Assembly (NCBI GenBank): GCA_944470555.2
Contig: OX104128.1
Coordinates: 46,173,920 to 46,237,919, forward strand
Reading direction: 5' to 3'
Origin: Heterobilharzia americana
Taxonomy: Eukaryota; Platyhelminthes; Trematoda; Strigeidida; Schistosomatidae
DNA length: 64,000 nt
Shown: positions 60,101-64,000 of the stretch, one piece after another
Layout: each line of letters starts with the position of its first letter
How positions within the stretch are numbered: position 1 is the first letter of the stretch
Position numbers and translations under genes: made by a program
Notes under the pieces: model-generated
Told to the model about the DNA's origin: nothing
Databases searched by the model: none
What the model saw: the letters and a program-made list of their open reading frames with translations, nothing else

Positions 60101-62555
60101 TCACCCAGTACAAGTACTAGTCGGCCAAACTACGGCTATCTCAGATAGTCAAAAGATAAATTTACGTTTTAGTCTTTATTGCTTGGTTGGTTTAAGGCAA
60201 TCCATGAATAGTGTCATTTATGTGATTGGACGTCTTGCGCACTTGCTTGTTTAAAGATGGCTTTTAGATATAACTAAATGAAGCGACAACCTTCGTTAAC
60301 AACAATTATTTCCCGAAAAGAATGCTCTAGGTGATGTCAAGAAACCACTTTTATCTTTGTGTAGATCTCACGATCGAAATTTGATGTTTTATATTTCAAT
60401 TAGCTGAGTTCTGCTTACGTTACGCACCTGATAACCTAAACAACTTTTATTCACTTATAAAACAAATAAATTCATCACTATATGCGAGACCGAAAGTTCT
60501 ACTAGTCAGTCAGGTTCACACAAACAGAGACTTGAAACGGGTCAGCATCTTTCAAAAAAGAGCTGCGACAGCAAATCAAAAATAATAATAGTAGGTGCAG
60601 TAGCAACAAATTAGATGAGAAAATATGTTAAAAAGAAAAGAGGTAGGGAATAATATAGGGATAACTCACAAGATAAAAACGCATATCTTCACTCCTTGCC
60701 CCCGAAACTGATTTCAAGAGACAATACAGATTTATACAGTTTCATAAATCCTATTAGGCCAGCTTATAACTCCATACATAGTTTCAAAATGCAGTTGCTC
60801 ATCAAATCATTCTGTCTCTATCTACCTATACTACCTGGCAGATGATGTACAATACACAACCCATTGTGTAATGAGAAGATACGAACTTCAAAAAGTGTTA
60901 CTTTATCTCTTACCAAAGGAAGTAGCAAAATGTGAAGTGAAAAGTACGACATTCTCGGTATCATAATAATAAATAAATGCGGTTATTAAAGACATTTGTT
61001 CTCTATTCCCATAGTTGAGAAGAAATTACTTTCGGTGCATGTCATAATGTAATGGATAAATATAGCGCAACACATGCTGCATGGTTCAACCGTACAAAGC
61101 ACCGAAATTACTGAGTAGGTGTACAAGTACGCAAGCATTTCAATGTTGCAGAGATTGAAAAACATGTCTGAAGATGAAATAAGTCATGAATAGAATACAA
61201 CACAGCAGTATATCACACTGCAAAGAAGAGAAATCAATAACAACAAAATCAAAGCAAAGAAAAGATTAAAGAAACACGTTATGAGACTAGACGTTTACAG
61301 AATATTGTGATATCTAGTATTTGCAAAAAAGTTAAAATGGATACTTTCGTGTCAGTATAATAGAGTGAGAACCATAGAAATGAATTTATAGTCCAAGATT
61401 TCGGTCGGCTTTCAGAATATGACTACGAAGTTAACTCAGATTAGTTTATTTATTTAAAAATGCTCACAGACTCTACTGTAACTTCAGCTAGCGCATCACC
61501 AAGATACCTTAATATGAGAAACCAAAAAGGACAAATTTACACAGTACATCGTTGATTTTGTTGTGAAAATTACACTTAGTTTACTAACTCTAATGTCATT
61601 AAAAGTTGTATATTGAAATACATGAAGAAACACCCTTAGTCTTGCACCGAGTAGGGAAAGTAAGCCGGGTGTAAAGATCACTGTACATGCAACAATACGG
61701 TCGAATTACACTTAACGTTTGTACAGACGGTAGTAAACAATTTCTTCTGATATATATAAAAAGGTAGATTTTCTGTATCATAATCCAGTCAAGTAAGGTT
61801 ATAAAAGCTGTGCTGTGGTGATGAATTAGTCCTAAGAATCCAATGCATTGGAGCCTTGTGCTCACTTTGACCTAGAACCCAAAAAGGCTTGTCATACACA
61901 CATTTAATTATATACACGACCTAGTTAGTGTAATCCACGTAAAATTTGACATGAAACGTGATTTAACACTGATCGAAAATCCTGGTTACTGAAGTAGTCT
62001 AACATTGGACTAAGTCACCTATAGATATGCACAACATTTCATATCTTTTAAAGTTGGTATCTGACAACATATTGGTTGTTATGGGTGAGCTAAAATGATG
62101 ATATATATCTTCTTGATTTGTACAATCGATAGTAATAAATACCAATGCAGAACGATTTCGTAGATAACTAGTCCTATACACAGGATTTGACTGAGATAAG
62201 CATTCACCCACATTTTAATTTTTAGCGAAATATTGTGGCAAACGTATCTTTAAGTGTCACTTTGGAAATTGATCTCCACAAATATATCAAACAACTTCAA
62301 GCTTTTACGCACTTACATAGTTATAAATACAATCAGAGAACGTTAACAAGCTGGACAACTCTCACAAATGCTCCCAGACTACTATCACTAATATCTCCAT
62401 AGCTATTTTTCTGTAATGCTGTGATAATTTAAAATCACAGACAACAGATTTTTAAACAGTCCGGTATATCTACTTCACGAAAATGGTCAACCCAGAACTT
62501 ACGCGATGTTATACCTTCCTTTTCTTGACGACGAGATGAGATAGTCATATTGCAT
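36015..62555 (-). CDS. PIGA: PIG-A, GPI-GlcNAc transferase catalytic subunit (11-exon gene, spliced)
   Basis: PIG-A transfers GlcNAc from UDP-GlcNAc to phosphatidylinositol on the cytosolic face of the ER, the first step of GPI-anchor synthesis, as part of a multi-subunit complex. I assembled 11 coding exons with GT-AG introns on the minus strand: 62,503-62,555; 58,994-59,162; 58,827-58,949; 57,825-58,115; 53,689-53,796; 51,802-51,908; 50,266-50,348; 42,655-42,850; 40,440-40,535; 38,033-38,132; 36,015-36,122. The product is about 478 residues, close to the human protein. Diagnostic pieces: [54 protein letters not shown], the GT4 EX7E motif [19 protein letters not shown], and a C-terminal hydrophobic helix. 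Two frame problems remain (exon 4 and the exon 8/9 junction). The introns contain many mobile elements. Confidence 0.93.
36123..38032 (-). other. PIGA intron 10
   Basis: AT-rich. No open frame or repeat recognised. A tRNA-like text (GTAGTTTAGCGGTTATCAGA) occurs on the minus strand near 37,550 and may be an old SINE scrap. Confidence 0.5.
38033..38132 (-). CDS. PIGA: PIGA exon 10 (membrane segment)
   Basis: AAAG acceptor, GTTTGT donor, one base plus 33 codons: [20 protein letters not shown] then [13 protein letters not shown]. It aligns with CGPVTG and the following hydrophobic helix of human PIG-A, the ER membrane anchor near the C-terminus. Phases on both sides fit exons 9 and 11. Confidence 0.86.
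38480..39100 (+). repeat. Dispersed repeat family E, copy 1 (PIGA intron 9)
   Basis: Aligns in the same orientation with 54,015-54,610. Matched blocks: an ATA-repeat start, TTCAACAAATTCATTCCTTG with TTCAACAAATTCACTCCCAG, CATTGCATTTGAATAATGTA with TATTGCATCTGAATAATGTT, and ATTAAAACAAATAAAAAGGA with ATTAAAACAAATTGGCAGGA. The ATA tract is at about 38,488-38,540. The 136-codon frame 38,182-38,592 runs through the ATA tract and is not a gene. Confidence 0.65.
40440..40535 (-). CDS. PIGA: PIGA exon 9
   Basis: The frame [19 protein letters not shown] matches the FYTWRNVAERTEKVYDRV region of vertebrate PIG-A, and continues through [11 protein letters not shown] to a GTACGT donor. The only AG upstream (CGTAG) leaves the four bases CACA ahead of the first conserved Tyr, so exon 8 (phase 0) and exon 9 do not join in frame. 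A micro-exon or an indel is needed. Confidence 0.82.
40536..42654 (-). other. PIGA intron 8
   Basis: AT-rich, with a tRNA-like SINE body at 41,971-42,042 and no coding signal. If a micro-exon reconciles exons 8 and 9 it must lie here. Confidence 0.5.
41935..42095 (-). repeat. tRNA-derived SINE with intact A-box (PIGA intron 8)
   Basis: The minus strand 42,042-41,971 folds by eye as a tRNA: 7-base acceptor arms GACTTCG/CGTGGTC (6 of 7 pair), TAGCTCAGTTGG as a perfect RNA polymerase III A-box, a loop CCGAAAA, and GGTTCCAGACC as a near B-box. C in place of T33 and a weak anticodon stem say it is not a working tRNA. It is followed by a non-tRNA tail (CCATTTCACCTTCAATCATC) that recurs at 60.0-60.1 kb, so it is a SINE family. 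Confidence 0.62.
42655..42850 (-). CDS. PIGA: PIGA exon 8
   Basis: One base completing Gly, then 65 codons from [19 protein letters not shown] to SLDNLMFLK, with TATCAG acceptor and GTGAGT donor. VGGxPEVLPE follows the EX7E motif in PIG-A, as here. The end phase is 0, which does not fit the start of exon 9. Confidence 0.9.
44301..44530 (-). repeat. tRNA/hammerhead-like SINE with inverted end (PIGA intron 7)
   Basis: Minus-strand unit 44,475-44,301: a tRNA-like head (AGTGGTTCAATGGTAACGCG, then B-box GGGTTCGATCC), a degenerate hammerhead-like block (CTGTGGAGTCC, then ACCAGGATGAACCAGCTG), then a tail with CTCAGGTTTCCAATG and CTGATGTCAGTCTATGATG. The adjoining 44,476-44,530 is the tail again in the plus orientation, so the unit is bracketed by inverted tails of about 50 bp. 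Confidence 0.65.
45285..47390 (-). mobile_element. RTE-like LINE, 5'-truncated (PIGA intron 7)
   Basis: Minus strand: pre-RT linker (47,237-47,037), RT (46,733-46,386; [10 protein letters not shown] is its shadow, while the real frames read [20 protein letters not shown] and KLRPEQAGW), an active-site region near 46,110 reading LDFAAVDDL in place of LDFADDL, then the post-RT domain (45,703-45,428, with [20 protein letters not shown]). The 3' end is an ATT/TTA repeat at 45,262-45,285. The endonuclease is missing. It lies in the same direction as PIGA. Frames are broken and it is not active. Confidence 0.8.
47921..49058 (+). mobile_element. Penelope-like retroelement fragment with inverted flanks (PIGA intron 7)
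   Basis: An internal coding piece (about 48,040-48,855) encodes the end of a Penelope-like RT and a GIY-YIG endonuclease. It is bracketed by an 81-base sequence (47,921-48,001) and its inverted counterpart (48,979-49,058), which differ at about seven positions. Penelope-like elements often carry terminal repeats in inverted or tandem form. The RT palm is missing, so this is a truncated copy. It is antisense to PIGA. Confidence 0.8.
48040..48855 (+). pseudogene. Penelope-like RT C-terminus plus GIY-YIG endonuclease, frameshifted
   Basis: The first frame (to about 48,450) reads [20 protein letters not shown] then [19 protein letters not shown] and [20 protein letters not shown], the RT thumb region of Penelope-like elements. 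After a shift at about 48,450-48,470 the frame 48,449-48,853 continues [20 protein letters not shown] and then the GIY-YIG endonuclease: [18 protein letters not shown] (a CVY/YIG version of the motif), an Arg in VRVEH, and a Glu in [13 protein letters not shown]. This enzyme, not the AP type, nicks the target for these elements. Stop TAA at 48,851-48,853. One frameshift separates the two domains. Confidence 0.8.
49725..50075 (+). repeat. Dispersed repeat family F, copy 2 (PIGA intron 7)
   Basis: Same orientation as 26,930-27,420. Includes the GACAGACAGACAGGCAGACA start (a short CAGA microsatellite) and the TTATCGACTGGTGCCACGTC block. The 133-codon minus frame at 49,691-50,092 lies in this repeat and shows no motif. 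Confidence 0.58.
50266..50348 (-). CDS. PIGA: PIGA exon 7 (EX7E motif)
   Basis: 83 bases between a TCAG acceptor and a GTAAGT donor: [20 protein letters not shown] then VIEAVSCG. It holds the GT4-family EX7E motif (E at about residues 299 and 307) that contacts the donor sugar. It is far too short to be picked out as an open frame, yet matches PIG-A over its whole length. Confidence 0.92.
50349..53688 (-). other. PIGA introns 6 and 5 with exon 6 between
   Basis: AT-rich sequence with short motif-free open frames (for example 52,947-53,208 on both strands). Apart from exon 6 (51,802-51,908) I see no feature. Confidence 0.45.
51802..51908 (-). CDS. PIGA: PIGA exon 6
   Basis: TCTAG acceptor, GTAAGT donor, two bases plus 35 codons. 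It reads [20 protein letters not shown] then [15 protein letters not shown]. The GGxGPxR and ERYQLHxRVxLLG phrases are PIG-A hallmarks. Confidence 0.93.
53689..53796 (-). CDS. PIGA: PIGA exon 5
   Basis: 108 bases with TTTTAG acceptor and GTTAGT donor. The junction with exon 4 gives [18 protein letters not shown], the start of the second Rossmann domain that binds UDP-GlcNAc in GT4 enzymes. It ends LRFLIG with the Gly codon split into exon 6. Confidence 0.93.
54015..54610 (+). repeat. Dispersed repeat family E, copy 2 (PIGA intron 4)
   Basis: Homologous to 38,480-39,100 in the same orientation, starting at an AATAATAATAAT tract. Frames at 54,188-54,421 and 54,294-54,611 are not conserved in the other copy. 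Confidence 0.65.
54611..56570 (-). other. PIGA intron 4, remainder
   Basis: No coding signal. The opposing frames 55,440-55,674 overlap each other and have no motif. Confidence 0.4.
56574..56745 (-). repeat. tRNA/hammerhead-like SINE, minus member of an inverted pair
   Basis: Minus strand: GGCTCAATGGTAACGTGCTG (tRNA-like head), GTGTTCGATACCC (B-box), CTACCAGAGCGAAACACCTG (decayed hammerhead-like 3' part with GAAAC), then CTCAGGTTCCCAATG and CTGATGTCAGTCCATGATG tail. Same family as 44,301-44,475. Confidence 0.65.
56890..57095 (+). repeat. tRNA/hammerhead-like SINE, plus member of an inverted pair
   Basis: Plus strand: AATGTGCTGGCTGTGTAACG, then B-box GAGTTCGATCGC (56,951-56,962), then a hammerhead-like core CTGTTGAAGAGTCC...TAGGACGAAACAGC (56,977-57,010, dots mark omitted bases) flanked by CTGGA and GTCTAG, then tail CTGATGTCAATCCATGATG. 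Stem II (GTCCTA/TAGGAC) is intact and CGAAAC is canonical, while the CTGATGA box is altered to CTGTTGAAGA. It is the best preserved core in the window. Confidence 0.68.
57825..58115 (-). CDS. PIGA: PIGA exon 4 (contains a one-base frameshift)
   Basis: After a TTATTTCAG acceptor the frame runs through [27 protein letters not shown] and [16 protein letters not shown] to YEPNRV. It then needs one extra base before [15 protein letters not shown] and the GTTAGT donor. The length is 291, whereas 292 is needed to keep phase. The deficit is beside a T4 run (AAAA at 57,892-57,895 on the plus strand). Both sides are strongly conserved, so this is a single-base deletion in the gene or in the assembly. 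Confidence 0.9.
58116..58826 (-). other. PIGA intron 3
   Basis: 711 bp, AT-rich. The long open frame 57,888-58,301 that runs from exon 4 into this intron is open by chance; the conserved sequence starts only at the TTATTTCAG acceptor. Confidence 0.6.
58827..58949 (-). CDS. PIGA: PIGA exon 3
   Basis: 41 codons from VYYIPMQPF to INIVHGHS, bounded by a TATAG acceptor and a GTATGT donor. Intron 2 between exons 2 and 3 is only 44 bp, the tiny size common in flatworm genes. The aligned human segment is VYYLPL to IIHSHS. Confidence 0.92.
58994..59162 (-). CDS. PIGA: PIGA exon 2
   Basis: Starts after a CTTTTAG acceptor with one base completing an Ala codon, then 56 codons ending RYLARGLK before a GTATAT donor. 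It carries the start of the PIG-A N-terminal domain: [15 protein letters not shown] (the nucleotide-sugar glycosyltransferase glycine loop) and VIIITHSYG. Phase 0 at the end fits exon 3. Confidence 0.93.
59163..62502 (-). other. PIGA intron 1
   Basis: 3.3 kb, donor GTAAGT, acceptor CTTTTAG. Contains the SINE-derived hairpin at 60,009-60,110. Other open frames (61,496-61,865, 61,999-62,211) are AT-rich and motif-free. Confidence 0.55.
60009..60110. repeat. Long perfect-looking hairpin made from a tRNA-derived SINE
   Basis: Arm 60,009-60,047 and arm 60,071-60,110 are inverted repeats of about 39 bases with four mismatches, around a 23-base loop holding a B-box (GGTTCGAATCCGG on the minus strand). 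The arm text GGTGAGATGAAAATCTGGAC also matches the tail of the SINE at 41,935-41,970, so this is two copies of the tail facing each other. Confidence 0.72.
62503..62555 (-). CDS. PIGA: PIGA exon 1
   Basis: ATG at 62,555-62,553, then 17 codons ([17 protein letters not shown]) and two bases. The donor is GTAAGT. Joined to exon 2 it gives RYNIAMVSDFF, matching the NICMVSDFF region of vertebrate PIG-A in frame and position. An in-frame ATG directly after an AG (TTTTATCAG then ATG) is chosen as start. Another ATG six bases downstream is out of frame. The N-terminus is shorter than the human one. The exon is too short for domain evidence of its own; the frame match is what supports it. Confidence 0.78.
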
Positions 62556-63118
62556 CTGATAAAACCTTCAAGGGTACTTTTCTACGAAAAAGAATGAAAA
62601 AGCCAAATGACATCACTTATATATCTTCAAGTTAATGGTCAACAGAAAACGAGTTAGATATATTAAACCTTAAGAAAAATTTGATTACAGATTTCTGTCG
62701 AAAAAATCAAATGAAATATGCCTACTGAAACAAGTTCTCACAGTTTAGATCAACCTGACCCAATCTTCAATACACAATTACAGTTCAGTTGATCGATTAG
62801 GTACTTAGCTTCGTCTGAGTAAAGAACCAGTACGAAGTTCGAAAACCATTTTGTATTCAATAAAACTACAGTAAACGTCCCAAGAGTTTAGTGAAACTAT
62901 AAGCAAGAGCTGAATCGGAAAATTTAATTGATATCAAAACTCAGAAATTTTGCGAATTTAAAACAACTTCACTGAAACGCTACCTTGCCATTGTTTTCTG
63001 TCACTTTTTAAAATGACGAATTGTACAGAAGTTTTAAATTAATAGGTTGCTGAGTCATGAGATAAAACATTGAATTAAATTGACTTCGTCTAATACAATG
63101 CATCTAAGCAAATAGCAA
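62556..63118. other. Upstream region of PIGA, no promoter motif recognised
   Basis: AT-rich. Just upstream of the ATG the coding strand reads GGTTTTATCAG, a splice-acceptor-like sequence, so the true transcription start may be further up or the mRNA may be trans-spliced. No TATA box or initiator could be assigned with confidence. Confidence 0.35.
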
Positions 63119-63406
63119 ATGTGTGAATTTCTGCATAACCCCTCTTTGCTGGAATTCTCATCGGTACATCAACAGTATATGAAAAAGAAATTAAAAACAG
63201 TGATGAACAAGAACGGAAAATCCCTTGGAAACGACAGAGAACACAGTCTAAGACGGGAGGAAAAGTTACGTAATAATGAGATACTAGAAACCTTCAATAA
63301 TTCAAATAGTAGACGTTATTGTGCTACTTCAAGCGATTTTGAAGCTATTTCACTGACCATAAAACAAACATCCAGATTTATATACATTTCCCAGACAAGT
63401 AATTAA
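63119..63406 (+). CDS. Possible exon of an unknown gene, divergent from PIGA
   Basis: 95-codon open frame, strongly charged and Asn/Ser/Arg-rich (KKKLKTVMNKNGKSLGNDRE, SLRREEKLRNNE). It has less of the low-complexity AT look than neighbouring frames. An AG at the left (ATCAACAG) and GT-containing sites could bound an exon within 63,170-63,400. I do not recognise the protein. It may be chance. Confidence 0.2.
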   Translation: MCEFLHNPSLLEFSSVHQQYMKKKLKTVMNKNGKSLGNDREHSLRREEKLRNNEILETFNNSNSRRYCATSSDFEAISLTIKQTSRFIYISQTSN

Positions 63407-63539
63407 TTTTCATGAATTGGCATACGTTTTGACATGTCCTTGGGAGTTTCTTTCATTACTACATGTTTTTAGTTTATGATTGACAGATTCGTGATTTGCA
63501 GGTTCATATTACCTTAAAAACATTTTGAATAATGTGTGT

Positions 63540-63680
63540 TACAACAGTGGAGTTGTGACTTATTGGTTCAGGGAGTTGACTTTCAACCATTAAGTCAAGT
63601 TCGAAGCCCGCTTCACCTACCGAAGTTTGGCAACCAAGTATTAAGTATCAACAGCCCTTAAATAATAGGCGTGATTCACT
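63540..63680 (+). repeat. Possible tRNA-derived SINE fragment
   Basis: GGTTCAGGGAGTTGACTTTC, then AAGTTCGAAGCCCGCTTCAC carries a B-box-like GTTCGAAGCCC about 35 bases after a tRNA-like head. There is no second copy in the window to confirm it. Confidence 0.4.
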
Positions 63681-64000
63681 GGCAACTGCATGAATGTGCA
63701 TAAGCTTGCTAGATGAGGTTTTTTCATGTTTCAGTATTGATACATGTGAATTTTGCTGAGTATATTTAATTGTATGCACACTCAAACTTTAGTTACACCA
63801 CTTTACCTATATTCCTTAGGATGCGAACACTGTGTCCGCATGCAGGGTTAATGCAACTCGGATTTGTACACTAAGTAATAAGGGAAATGTGGTGATATAC
63901 TAATTGGGTGCCAAAGTACCAGTTAGTGAAACAAGTTTTGAACACTTCCCTATACAATTTAGACCAACACTTAGCGATTTCATGCATTGCTGTTATGTCT

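Noticed and set aside
1..64000. CRISPR arrays, rRNA, operons or riboswitches
   Set aside because: None seen. Introns, LINEs and AT-rich intergenic DNA show a eukaryotic nuclear origin.

Overview
The window looks like nuclear DNA of a schistosome or closely related trematode. It is AT-rich and gene-poor. It holds one host gene split into short exons by GT-AG introns of 44 bp to 7.4 kb. Almost everything else recognisable is retrotransposon debris of kinds common in blood flukes: CR1-like and RTE-like LINEs, a Penelope-like element, tRNA-derived SINEs with a hammerhead-like core, and a Gypsy-type gag scrap. No bacterial, organellar or CRISPR signal was seen. The genus is an inference from repeat style and gene structure.

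Layout. Bases 1-15,000 are dominated by two inverted copies of one CR1-like LINE. The left copy (about 415-6,180, minus) keeps ORF1. The right copy (10,951-14,915, plus) is 5' truncated. Their last ~3.95 kb form a huge inverted repeat around an approximately 6.6-kb spacer. Bases 15,095-15,925 are the 3' end of an RTE LINE. From 16 to 27 kb I see no gene, only copies of two dispersed repeat families and a gag fragment. An almost full-length but broken RTE element lies at 27.9-30.9 kb (minus), and an older LINE reverse transcriptase relic at 34.15-35.6 kb (minus).

The host gene. From 62,555 down to 36,015 on the minus strand I could assemble an 11-exon gene for PIG-A, the catalytic GT4 glycosyltransferase subunit of GPI-GlcNAc transferase. 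This enzyme starts GPI-anchor synthesis at the ER. Nearly all splice sites and phases fit a protein of about 478 residues, with the EX7E motif and a C-terminal membrane segment. Two places do not fit: exon 4 lacks one base next to a T4 run, and the exon 8/exon 9 junction is out of phase. These could be assembly indels, an unseen micro-exon, or real damage. The stop codon overlaps an AATAAA polyadenylation signal.

The PIGA introns carry much of the mobile DNA: an RTE 3' half, a Penelope-like fragment with 81-bp inverted flanks, tRNA/hammerhead SINEs arranged as inverted pairs, a tRNA-like body, and a 39-bp-stem hairpin made from a SINE. The most unusual features are the LINE palindrome, whose arms show a mosaic of near-identity and clear divergence, and the repeated habit of small elements to sit as inverted pairs.
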